Below, one piece after another: positions 19,755 through 27,776 of a DNA stretch of 52,505 nt. The position numbers and the translations under genes were made by a program. Origin of the DNA: Candidatus Rifleibacteriota bacterium (GTDB taxonomy: Bacteria > Muiribacteriota > Ozemobacteria > Ozemobacterales > Ozemobacteraceae); the NCBI GenBank assembly GCA_015233565.1, contig JADFXM010000052.1, positions 1 to 52,505 on the forward strand, in the 5' to 3' direction. A model generated the notes under the pieces. That model made no database searches. It was not told the origin of the DNA and saw only the letters and a program-made list of their open reading frames with translations. Every line of letters starts with the position of its first letter. Within the stretch, counting starts at the first letter, position 1.

Positions 19755-20648
19755 ATGAACAATAATGAAGGAAAAGGCGAACTCGAAGCAGGAAAAGTTG
19801 ATTGCAACGAAACTCTCGAAATAGAGAATATCGAGGTCGATCTGATTCTGGAAGCTATCTGGAGACGCTTTGGCTATGATTTCAGAAACTATTCCAAAAA
19901 TTCACTTACCAGACGTCTAAATACAATGATCCAGGACATCGATGAAAAAAAACTTTCAGGCCTGATCCCCAAAATTCTTTACGAAAAAAATTTCCTGCCT
20001 ACAATTTTGCATCATCTGACTATTCAGGTTTCAGAAATGTTCCGGGACCCATTATTTTACAAATCTTTAAGGGAAAATGTAATTCCCATTCTTAAAACCT
20101 GGCCCATAATTAGAATTTGGTGTGCCGGTTGTGCAACGGGTGAAGAAGCTTATTCTCTCGCAATAGTCCTTCAGGAAGAAGGAGTCTATCAGCGTTGTTT
20201 GATTTACGCTACGGATGTTAACGAGGAAGGGCTCAGGCAAGCTATCGAGGGAATTTATCCAATTAAGAAGATGCGTGAATACTCTGAAAATTATCACAAA
20301 TCTGATGGGAAAGGTTCTTTGAATGACTATTTCAGCGCAAATTACGGCTCAGCCATAATGGATCAGTCACTCAAAAAAAACATTGTTTTTTCCACCCATA
20401 ATCTTGTATCTGACAGTGTTTTTACTGAAGCAAGTATGATTTTTTGCAGAAATGTAATGATTTATTTCAATCAGAAATTAAAAGATTCAGTTATGGATAC
20501 CTTTGCTGAAAGCCTTTCAGCCGGCGGTTTTTTATCTCTTGGAAGCAAAGAAAACCTCATTGGTTGCAGAGCAAAGGAAAGATTTTCCGAATTCGACCCC
20601 AAAAATAAAATTTTCCGAAAAAAATTTGGAGAGGTGACAAATGGATAA
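19755..20648 (+). CDS. cheR: CheR-type protein-glutamate methyltransferase
   Basis: A 297-residue SAM-dependent methyltransferase of the CheR family, which methylates glutamates on chemoreceptors or related sensor helices. Visible motifs: the N-terminal helical domain with TRRL (about 50), VSEMFRDP (about 92-99), the SAM-binding segment IWCAGCATGEEAYSLAI (about 120-136), ATDVN, and the late CRNVMIYF motif. Length is close to the usual 270-300. The gene starts 13 nt after the hybrid kinase and overlaps the next gene by 8 nt, so it belongs to the same operon. No chemoreceptor, CheW or CheA lies in this cluster, so the substrate may be the helical regions of the hybrid kinases (inference). Confidence 0.92.
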   Translation: MNNNEGKGELEAGKVDCNETLEIENIEVDLILEAIWRRFGYDFRNYSKNSLTRRLNTMIQDIDEKKLSGLIPKILYEKNFLPTILHHLTIQVSEMFRDPLFYKSLRENVIPILKTWPIIRIWCAGCATGEEAYSLAIVLQEEGVYQRCLIYATDVNEEGLRQAIEGIYPIKKMREYSENYHKSDGKGSLNDYFSANYGSAIMDQSLKKNIVFSTHNLVSDSVFTEASMIFCRNVMIYFNQKLKDSVMDTFAESLSAGGFLSLGSKENLIGCRAKERFSEFDPKNKIFRKKFGEVTNG

Positions 20649-21318
20649 AAAAAAACTTGTTGAATACCATTTTCTTTTCGAAGATGGCAAAAAAGCACAA
20701 TTCAAAGTAAATCTTGAAAGAGCAAAAGAACAGTTTTCACTGCCACCAGATATTCCGAAATGGACAGAATTAAGCTTTAATCAATGTGATAATTGTAGTT
20801 TATCAAAAAGCGAGAACGAATATTGTCCGACAGCAGTTGATATTTCAGAAATCGTCAGCGCATTTTCAGATATTTTCTCATTTACTCAAACCAAAGTGAC
20901 CGTCAAAACCCCAACAAGAAATTTCTTCAAGGAATGTGACACGCAATCAGCTTTAAACTCACTTCTCGGTGTAGTAATGGCTTCAAGCGCCTGCCCCATT
21001 CTTTCCCAGCTCAAGCCTCTTGCCGTCTTTCATCTTCCTTTTGCCAGTATTCAGGAAACGATTTATCGAACGGTCGGCAATTATTTAATCAGGCAATACT
21101 TTGCGAATAAAGAAGGCAAAACTCCCGATCTGGAATTGAACGGCCTTCAAAAACTTTACAAGGATCTTCAGACTGTTAACAATTCTCTCACTGCACGAAT
21201 TAGAAAAATGTCCGAAAAAGATTCGAATCCAAATGCTATAATCAGCTGGTTTGGATTATCCACTATTGTACAATATTCGATTGACAAAGAATTGATTGAC
21301 TTAAAGGAATTATTTTAA
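20641..21318 (+). CDS. Unknown protein between cheR and cheB, with CxxC-x9-C motif
   Basis: A 225-residue cytoplasmic protein that I do not recognise. The N-terminus (YHFLFEDGKKAQFKV) reads like a small beta domain. It is followed by C49-x2-C52-x9-C62, a possible zinc or iron-sulfur site, and a mainly helical second half (about 65-225). The start overlaps cheR by 8 nt (ATGGATAA) with GGAGAGGTG upstream, and the stop lies 2 nt before the cheB-like start, so expression is tightly linked to the methylation pair. Position and coupling suggest an accessory or sensor protein of the signalling module. No enzymatic motif is visible. Confidence 0.75.
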   Translation: MDKKKLVEYHFLFEDGKKAQFKVNLERAKEQFSLPPDIPKWTELSFNQCDNCSLSKSENEYCPTAVDISEIVSAFSDIFSFTQTKVTVKTPTRNFFKECDTQSALNSLLGVVMASSACPILSQLKPLAVFHLPFASIQETIYRTVGNYLIRQYFANKEGKTPDLELNGLQKLYKDLQTVNNSLTARIRKMSEKDSNPNAIISWFGLSTIVQYSIDKELIDLKELF

Positions 21319-21320
21319 GA

Positions 21321-21893
21321 ATGCATCCTGGAGCTTTGGCAATAGGAACTTCCGCAGGAGGGACACGGGCTCTTGTTGAAATTCTTGGCAGACTTCCTGA
21401 AGACTTTCCACTCCCAATCATAGTTGTACAACATCTTCGCACTGAGTCCGGGGAAATTCTCGTTGACATCCTTAAAAAAGGCTGTAAAATCAGGGTCAAG
21501 GAAGCTGAAGACAAGGATCCTATAGAAAATGGATGGGCATATTTCGCCCCCTCAGATTACCATCTTCTAGTAGAAAGTGATTACACATTGGGATTATCCG
21601 CCGATCCACCGGTTGGCTTCGCAAGGCCATCCATAGATGTAATGCTTGAGAGTGCCGCGCGAGTTTACAGAGATAAGCTTCTTGCGCTAATTTTAACAGG
21701 TGCCAGCGATGACGGAACTGCTGGAATAAATATTGTCAAAAAGATGAACGGAACTACCATTGCCCAGGACCCATCATCCGCAGAATTCCCTAGAATGCCG
21801 CAAAGCGCTATCGAGTCAGGACAAATCGACAAAATATTTCCCTTATCAATTATTTCTGAGAAATTAATTGAAATGGCCAATGATAGAAAATAA
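21321..21893 (+). CDS. CheB-type methylesterase lacking a receiver domain
   Basis: A 190-residue protein covering only the CheB catalytic domain, which demethylates glutamyl methyl esters or deamidates receptor glutamines. The triad is visible as S11 (GTSAGG), H38 (VVQHL) and an Asp near 131 in LTGASDDGTAG. Classical CheB has an N-terminal receiver domain that gates activity; it is missing here, so control must come from another protein, for example one of the receiver-containing kinases on either side. The gene follows the unknown Cys-motif protein by 2 nt and precedes a hybrid kinase by 18 nt. Confidence 0.9.
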   Translation: MHPGALAIGTSAGGTRALVEILGRLPEDFPLPIIVVQHLRTESGEILVDILKKGCKIRVKEAEDKDPIENGWAYFAPSDYHLLVESDYTLGLSADPPVGFARPSIDVMLESAARVYRDKLLALILTGASDDGTAGINIVKKMNGTTIAQDPSSAEFPRMPQSAIESGQIDKIFPLSIISEKLIEMANDRK

Positions 21894-21911
21894 GCCTTTC
21901 AGGGCTGGAAT

Positions 21912-24512
21912 ATGAACGAAAAAAGTCAAATTCTTTTGGTGGATGACCATCCCGAAAATTTAATCGTACTTGAAAGTATCTTAAACAATCCGGAATATTC
22001 CTTTATTAAGGCCACATCTGGAAATGAGGCTTTGAGCTTTCTTTTGAAATACGATTTCAGCCTGGTACTGCTTGATGTTCAAATGCCGGAAATGGATGGA
22101 TACGAAGTTGCCAGTTTAATGAAACAAAGGGAAAAAACAAAGAATATTCCAATTATCTTCGTTACTGCAATTTTCAACGATTATGAACACATTTTCAAAG
22201 GTTACGAGGTCGGGGCAGTCGATTTCATTTCTAAGCCTATCATCCCGGAAATTTTGAAAAGTAAAGTTTCGATTTTCGTTGATCTACACAAAAAAAGAAG
22301 AAGTCTGGAAAATGAAATTGAAAATAGAAAGCGCATCGAAGATGAACTCCGCAACCATCACCTTTTGCTTGAGGAAAAGGTTACTCAAAGAACCAAGGAA
22401 CTTCTTGATTCAAACATTCTTCTTGCCAAGGAAATAGAAATCAAAAATAAGGCTGAAGCAGATCTCGAAAAAATCAATCGCGAGCTTGAGTTGGCAACTT
22501 TGCAGGCAAAAAACTTTGCCAGAGAAGCTGAAACCGCAAATCGTGCAAAAAGCGAATTTCTGGCCAACATGAGCCATGAAATCAGGACACCATTAAACGG
22601 AATCATTGGAATGACAACTCTCCTCCTGGATACCGCTCTTGACCACGAACAATATGAGATGCTTAAAGCCACACGCTCTTCAGGCGAACATCTACTTTAT
22701 ATTGTTAACGATATACTTGATTTTTCGAAAATTGAAGCGGGAAAACTTTCAATCGAAAAGATAGAGTTTAATCTCTACGAGGAAATCGAAGATGCTTTCG
22801 ATCTTCTTTCAGAACCTGCAACAGAAAAAGAACTGGAAACGGGAATATTTATTGACCCTTCGCTTCCTGAAATGATTATTGGTGATCCAATCCGAATCAA
22901 ACAAGTTCTACTGAACCTTTTATCTAATGCGATAAAATTTACTTTCAAAGGTTCAATAATCTGTACAGTTTCAAAAGTAATGGGCAACTCTAATGAACCG
23001 AAAATTCGATTCGAGGTAAAAGATAGTGGAATCGGCATGGAAGGCACTCAACAAAAGAACCTTTTCAAGCCATTTACACAAGCTGACCCATCCACAAGCA
23101 GAAAATTTGGGGGAACAGGGCTAGGTTTATCAATTTGCAAAAAAATTTTGGAATTAATGGATGGTGAAATTGGAGTTGAAAGTAATTGGAAAATCGGCTC
23201 TAATTTTTGGTTTGAGCTTCCCCTCATTCGTTCCCCCAACCAACCTGGCCTCTCCCGTTGGGCAATTGAAATTTCCGGGAAATCGATTCTTGCTCTCGAA
23301 GCTCATCCAATCATAAAGCAAGCTCTTGAAAAATATTTTGATTTGTTAAAACTAAATTTTTCCGTTGTTTCAACTGTCGAAGATTTTCTTAAAACTTTTA
23401 AATCTTCCCTTGAGGGTCGAACAACTTTTGACGCAATATTGATAAGCATTCCAAGCTTGTCAACCCAAGGCAAGGAACTTCTAAAAATAACTTCAGATTT
23501 TTTTTCCCAATTCCCCCAGTTTTGTCCCCCAATTTTCCTTGCAGCATCACTCAAAATAAAAAAAAATTTGGAAGAATTCGGATTGGCTGGAAAAATCGTC
23601 GATTTTCTTCCCAAACCGATTAAACCTTCTCATCTTATCTCATCGCTGCAAAAACTTTTTGGCCCCCCCAACAATCAGATTTCCTTCTCCAAATTTGCCT
23701 CCACACCTCCAGCAAAATTCGCAAGTGAAGTATTGATTGTTGAAGATAATGAGATAAATCAAAAGGTTGCAGAAAAAATGTTGAACAAATTCGGACTGTC
23801 AACCGATGTGGCTTCAAATGGCCAAGAAGCTCTCAAAGGCCTTAGCGCGAAAAAATATGATCTTGTTTTTTTGGATTGCCAAATGCCGGAAATGGACGGA
23901 TATGAAGTCACCCGAACAATCAGAAACATAGAACAACAGAAAAAAAACGAGAACCACCACCAAATCATTATTGCAATGACCGCCCATGCTTTCAAGGATG
24001 AACGGGAAAAATGCCTTGCCTCCGGAATGGATGATTTCATCGCAAAGCCCATACGATTGGAAAATCTGTCAACTTTACTGAATAAATGGCTTTCAAGTAA
24101 AAAAGTTGATCTGGACCCTCCAAAAGTTGAAGCGACAGGTACAACGAGTCCAACCAGCCCGGAAATTTCTCGGTGGAAATCTCTGACAAAAGCTCTTGGT
24201 CCTGTAGATGCGGTCGAATTACTGGAAATATTTTTCAGAACATCCCCCGAGATTATCAAGAAACTGCAAGCTGCATGGGAAGCCAAGAATTTGGAACTAC
24301 TTCAACGAGAAGCGCATAGTTTCAAGGGCTCCTGCTCCAACATGGGAGCTACAGAGCTGGCAGAGCTTTGTAGCCTTCTTGAAAAAACAATAACCGCCGG
24401 AGTAGAAAAAAAACAAGCAAACCTTAATAATGTAGTTTCTCAATTATATAATTCATTTGAAAGTCTCAATGCTAAATTTCAGAAAATTAAATCGGAAATG
24501 TTGAAATGGTGA
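21912..24512 (+). CDS. Soluble hybrid histidine kinase (REC-HisKA-HATPase-pseudoREC-REC-Hpt)
   Basis: An 866-residue phosphorelay protein without membrane segments. An N-terminal receiver (1-125; VDDHPEN, acceptor in LLDVQMPEMDG near 53-58) is followed by a coiled coil (130-205), HisKA with H222 (SHEIRTPLN) and the ATPase (about 330-450). A degenerate receiver-like segment (about 455-585) lacks the acidic pocket. A second good receiver follows (VEDNEIN near 608; FLDCQMPEMDG near 654), then a C-terminal Hpt with H802 (HSFKGSCSNMGA). It is the last gene of the kinase-CheR-unknown-CheB operon and could receive phosphate on its N-terminal receiver from the upstream membrane kinase. No DNA-binding output is seen, so the final target is elsewhere. 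Confidence 0.9.
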   Translation: MNEKSQILLVDDHPENLIVLESILNNPEYSFIKATSGNEALSFLLKYDFSLVLLDVQMPEMDGYEVASLMKQREKTKNIPIIFVTAIFNDYEHIFKGYEVGAVDFISKPIIPEILKSKVSIFVDLHKKRRSLENEIENRKRIEDELRNHHLLLEEKVTQRTKELLDSNILLAKEIEIKNKAEADLEKINRELELATLQAKNFAREAETANRAKSEFLANMSHEIRTPLNGIIGMTTLLLDTALDHEQYEMLKATRSSGEHLLYIVNDILDFSKIEAGKLSIEKIEFNLYEEIEDAFDLLSEPATEKELETGIFIDPSLPEMIIGDPIRIKQVLLNLLSNAIKFTFKGSIICTVSKVMGNSNEPKIRFEVKDSGIGMEGTQQKNLFKPFTQADPSTSRKFGGTGLGLSICKKILELMDGEIGVESNWKIGSNFWFELPLIRSPNQPGLSRWAIEISGKSILALEAHPIIKQALEKYFDLLKLNFSVVSTVEDFLKTFKSSLEGRTTFDAILISIPSLSTQGKELLKITSDFFSQFPQFCPPIFLAASLKIKKNLEEFGLAGKIVDFLPKPIKPSHLISSLQKLFGPPNNQISFSKFASTPPAKFASEVLIVEDNEINQKVAEKMLNKFGLSTDVASNGQEALKGLSAKKYDLVFLDCQMPEMDGYEVTRTIRNIEQQKKNENHHQIIIAMTAHAFKDEREKCLASGMDDFIAKPIRLENLSTLLNKWLSSKKVDLDPPKVEATGTTSPTSPEISRWKSLTKALGPVDAVELLEIFFRTSPEIIKKLQAAWEAKNLELLQREAHSFKGSCSNMGATELAELCSLLEKTITAGVEKKQANLNNVVSQLYNSFESLNAKFQKIKSEMLKW

Positions 24513-24516
24513 AAAT

Positions 24517-24545
24517 TTGTTCACTTGCAAGATTTAGGTTATAAT
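24517..24545 (+). promoter_or_regulatory. Candidate promoter for the phosphatase/propeller/GNAT genes
   Basis: TTGTTC (24517-24522), 17 bp, and a perfect TATAAT (24540-24545) lie directly after the stop of the hybrid kinase and 74 nt before the TTG start of the next gene. The -35 box is only half-consensus. Confidence 0.45.
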
Positions 24546-24618
24546 ATCAAATTTGAAGGATTGGTTAAGGAAAAATTTTGCGTTCTTGCGAGCAAGATTA
24601 ATTTTTGGAGGAATCAAA

Positions 24619-25236
24619 TTGAGGCTTTGCATTATCAGACACGGAGAAACCACATTCAACCGCGAGGAAAGAATGCAGGGAGCTCGTGATATAGAATTGA
24701 CGCAACGCGGAATCAACGAAGCGATTGAGCTTGGAAAAAAACTCCTCCAGGAATGCCTGTGCCCTGATTGTGTTTATACCAGTCCGGTTAAAAGAGCATA
24801 TGACACAGCCATAAATTTGAATCTGAATGTTCCGATCATCAGTTCTGTTGGGTTGAAAGCCCGCTCTCTAGGCATCCTAGAGGGAATGACAAAATCTGAA
24901 ATCAACTTAAAGTACCCCGGATATCTTGAGTTCCTTCGCCATTGGAATTGGTTTCCCCCTGGCTCTGACGAATGTCTGAAAGATGTCTTCCTTCGCGCAG
25001 GCAGACAAATAGATGAAATAGTCGAAAAAGAATGTAATTCTAAAATCGCTGTCGTTATCACACATTCGGGTGTATTGGAAGCATTACTGAGAGGCTGGCT
25101 TTCAATCGAAGAAGGTGCTCCCATGCCATTTCCGCTTAAAAATGCCGGAGGGCTTATTTTCAAACAAAACTACAACAATTGGCAACCGGACGGCGTGATC
25201 GATGTCGGAGAGGCCGGCTTTGTTGATTATGCCTGA
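24619..25236 (+). CDS. Histidine phosphatase superfamily protein (phosphoglycerate mutase-like)
   Basis: A 205-residue protein. I place the start at TTG 24619 because GGAGG sits 7 nt upstream and the family normally begins a few residues before the catalytic motif; an earlier TTG at 24553 lacks a ribosome site. R-H-G-E-T (about 7-11) holds the phospho-accepting His. ERMQGARDIELT, YTSPVKRAYDTA and the second His in VITHSGVLEALL (about 155) complete the active site. Members include cofactor-dependent phosphoglycerate mutases, alpha-ribazole phosphatases and SixA-like phosphohistidine phosphatases. With neighbours rich in Hpt domains, a role in removing phosphate from a relay is possible but unproven; a metabolic role is equally open. 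Confidence 0.85.
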   Translation: MRLCIIRHGETTFNREERMQGARDIELTQRGINEAIELGKKLLQECLCPDCVYTSPVKRAYDTAINLNLNVPIISSVGLKARSLGILEGMTKSEINLKYPGYLEFLRHWNWFPPGSDECLKDVFLRAGRQIDEIVEKECNSKIAVVITHSGVLEALLRGWLSIEEGAPMPFPLKNAGGLIFKQNYNNWQPDGVIDVGEAGFVDYA

Positions 25237-25241
25237 TTATT

Positions 25242-27170
25242 ATGACACACCCAACTGATTCTCAACTACAATTTGAAACAATCTGGGAAAGTTATTTCAA
25301 ACCTGCAAGACTTCTATTACTTGAATCAGATCCTCTCAGAGCACTCATTCTTGACCAGGAAAACAATCTTGATTTATTTGACCCTCAAGGAAAAAATATT
25401 TTTTCACTTCAATTGCAGGATCAAATCAAATCAATCAGCCTCTCCGATAAATTGGAAACACTTGCTATAACTTCAAACGGTCAAAGTATGTTTATCGACC
25501 ATGAAGGAAAAATCCTTTTTAAAAAACGCATAGTACCTGCTCTATTGGGAAACATCAGTCCATCAGGAAATTTTTTTTCTTTCCTGACCCGCGACGCAAC
25601 AATTGTACTTACCGATAAAATCGGCCGACCGAAATGGGTTTACCGAAATCTTCAAAAAATCCCTTCTTTCCTGCAAACTTCAAATGATGCTGAGTTTATT
25701 ATTTTTGATTGTGTGGACGACCGACGCGATGGAATCGCTGTTTTAAAAAACGATGGCAAACCGGCCGGCTCATTTATGGGAATTTCACTTTTGAAAGACA
25801 TCCGAATCTCCAAAACTGAAGCCATAATTACTGCTCTCGATTCTCAAAATACGGTTTACAGTTTCAGTGCTGCAAAATCAAAAAGATTAGTTAAAACTGC
25901 GTTGGAATACGACATATCAGGAATTTCCTATTCTGAAAAAGAACAGAAAATTCTTGCATTTTCCAAATCCGGACAACTTTTTCTTATTGACTCTCAGGGA
26001 AATGTTATCTGGAATTATCAGATGGCCACTGGAATTCTTTCCGCAAAAATTTCCAATGACGGACGGGAATTATTCCTCGCGACGGAAACAGGAAAACTTA
26101 CACTACTTCGCTCCAAGAGTTTGCAGGAAAAAAACTTGTCGGAAATAAACGAAATAAAAACCAACGAGAACCAAGCCCCAGAGTCCTCCTTAACAAAGTT
26201 TTTTAAACGGAATTGGCAAATTGATCTGGAAAAACCTTTTGATGGTGAAAAATCCATGGCAGTTCACTGGATGGACGACAATGGGATTGAGTATCTTTTC
26301 TTCTACAATGGAAGACAGAGCATTTCCCTTTATAATGACAACGGAGAAGAAATTTGGAGTCAACGAATCAATCAAAAAAAGATACGCTCTCTTGCAGCAT
26401 CTCAAGATGGAGACCTGCTATTGATTCTCGGCCAGGATGGGGCAGCAGGTTATGACCTTGAAGGATCAGAAAAATTCCGCATAATGGGAAGATTTTCCGC
26501 TTCTCATGTCTTTCACAGTGGAAATTTCGTTCTGTTGACTGACAAGAAAAATGTGAAACTCTATTCCTCGGAAGGAAACCTTATAAAAATTCCCGAGGAA
26601 ATAAATAAAATTTCCCAACTTGCAGGACTTGAAAGTTCATTATGTTTATTGAGTGAAAAGGAAATTTGTTTAGCTAACTCAGAAATGAAACTGGGGAAAA
26701 AAATTAGTCTTCAGGGAAAACCGGAACATTTCCGGGCAGATAACCCCTCCAACACGTTTTTTATCAGCTTCACTGACTCTTCTTTGTTCCTTATCGATCA
26801 GGCCGGGAATGAATTATACCGATATAAATTCCCTTTCAAAGTTACCGACGCTGCTTTCAATTCCGTAGAAGATGTAATTATTGCCTTCTCTGAAGAATCT
26901 GCGGAAACATTGATCATCAACAATCGTACAGACAAAAAATATAATATCCACCTTAATGGGAAAGTCACTTGTTTATCATTTCATGAGCATGGATACGTCG
27001 CCGCAACCTCGATAGACGAACTTTATCTCCTAGGCTATTCCGGGGAAAGACTTGCTCATTACACTTTTCCAGATAAAATCATGAGTATTCAAACATGCGT
27101 TAATATGAAAGATGTTTTTATAATCGCCGAAAGCAGCCTTACCAAATTATCATTGGAAGAAAAAACATGA
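25242..27170 (+). CDS. Cytoplasmic beta-propeller protein (PQQ/WD40-like repeats)
   Basis: A 642-residue protein with no signal peptide or membrane segment. It consists of repeated four-strand units in which a hydrophobic strand is followed by a turn of the type D-x-x-G or N-D-N-G-E-E and an I-W or I-F-containing strand (for example LFDPQGKNIFSL near 46-57, LIDSQGNVIWNY near 250, LYNDNGEEIWSQ near 365, LIDQAGNELYRY near 520). This resembles PQQ-like/outer-loop beta-propellers. A low-complexity break near 300-325 separates two likely propeller halves. The gene follows the phosphatase by 5 nt and overlaps the GNAT gene by 4 nt (ATGA), so the three are co-expressed. Probably a protein-interaction platform; no enzymatic motif. 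Confidence 0.7.
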   Translation: MTHPTDSQLQFETIWESYFKPARLLLLESDPLRALILDQENNLDLFDPQGKNIFSLQLQDQIKSISLSDKLETLAITSNGQSMFIDHEGKILFKKRIVPALLGNISPSGNFFSFLTRDATIVLTDKIGRPKWVYRNLQKIPSFLQTSNDAEFIIFDCVDDRRDGIAVLKNDGKPAGSFMGISLLKDIRISKTEAIITALDSQNTVYSFSAAKSKRLVKTALEYDISGISYSEKEQKILAFSKSGQLFLIDSQGNVIWNYQMATGILSAKISNDGRELFLATETGKLTLLRSKSLQEKNLSEINEIKTNENQAPESSLTKFFKRNWQIDLEKPFDGEKSMAVHWMDDNGIEYLFFYNGRQSISLYNDNGEEIWSQRINQKKIRSLAASQDGDLLLILGQDGAAGYDLEGSEKFRIMGRFSASHVFHSGNFVLLTDKKNVKLYSSEGNLIKIPEEINKISQLAGLESSLCLLSEKEICLANSEMKLGKKISLQGKPEHFRADNPSNTFFISFTDSSLFLIDQAGNELYRYKFPFKVTDAAFNSVEDVIIAFSEESAETLIINNRTDKKYNIHLNGKVTCLSFHEHGYVAATSIDELYLLGYSGERLAHYTFPDKIMSIQTCVNMKDVFIIAESSLTKLSLEEKT

Positions 27171-27637
27171 ATTCTTTTTCAGAAGAATTCGAGATCAAGC
27201 TGGCAAAACCGGAAGAATGGCAAGTTCTTGAGGAAGTCTCAAAACTTGAAAAAGAAGGATTCGGCGAAAGTGGCTTGTGTTCAGCCAACTTGGCACTGCT
27301 TTCACGCTGCGGAATGCTCGTCCTTTTAATTGAAAAGGAAAAAATAACCGGAGAAGGGCTTTTTTTGAAATATTTTTCTGAAGATTCCGCTATACTGTTC
27401 AGTCTGGTGATTTCCTCCGGGCTTCGCCGCAAAGGAAGAGCGTTGGCACTGATGCAAACATCTTTTGAACTCCTGAAACCCTGTGGAATCAAAGATTTAT
27501 TCCTGACTGTAGATCCATCTAATAAACCTGCAATGTCCCTTTATTCTGAAAAACTGAATTTCAAAACAATCGAGACTCTTTTTGATCATTTTGGACCCGG
27601 CCAGACCAGAATTTTAATGAAAAAAACTTTAGATTAG
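27167..27637 (+). CDS. GNAT-family N-acetyltransferase
   Basis: A 156-residue protein with the acetyl-CoA binding signature SSGLRRKGRALALM (about 84-97; the R-x-x-G-x-A loop), followed by LFLTVDPSNKPAMSLYSEKLNFKT (motif B, the usual N-x-x-A-x-x-L/Y-Y-x-K-x-x-F pattern). Length is standard for a single GNAT domain. Its ATG overlaps the stop of the propeller gene (ATGA), indicating translational coupling. The acceptor (protein N-terminus, lysine, or small amine) cannot be told from sequence. Confidence 0.85.
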   Translation: MNSFSEEFEIKLAKPEEWQVLEEVSKLEKEGFGESGLCSANLALLSRCGMLVLLIEKEKITGEGLFLKYFSEDSAILFSLVISSGLRRKGRALALMQTSFELLKPCGIKDLFLTVDPSNKPAMSLYSEKLNFKTIETLFDHFGPGQTRILMKKTLD

Positions 27638-27647
27638 GCGGATTACC

Positions 27648-27776
27648 ATGGAGTTATCCCAGAAATACATACCTGTCTTTGCCGTATCTCCGAAAACTCA
27701 TCTTGTACAAAACTTTCACCAGAAACAACTTTTTAAACCAATTCGAAAAACTATTGCAGTAGGTTCATTGTTATGA
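27648..27776 (+). CDS. Possible 42-residue small protein coupled to the downstream hybrid kinase
   Basis: ATG 27648 is preceded by AGGCGG at a workable distance. The frame runs 42 codons and ends in a TGA that overlaps the kinase start (ATGA at 27773-27776). The product is basic, with no membrane segment and no recognised motif. The kinase start lacks a strong ribosome site of its own, so this frame may serve mainly as a translational coupler, or may encode a real small protein. Evidence is only position, start signal and overlap. Confidence 0.35.
   Translation: MELSQKYIPVFAVSPKTHLVQNFHQKQLFKPIRKTIAVGSLL

Noticed and set aside
24553..24618. An earlier TTG start for the histidine phosphatase
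   Set aside because: No ribosome site, and it would put the catalytic RHG motif unusually far from the N-terminus; TTG 24619 has GGAGG at ideal spacing.
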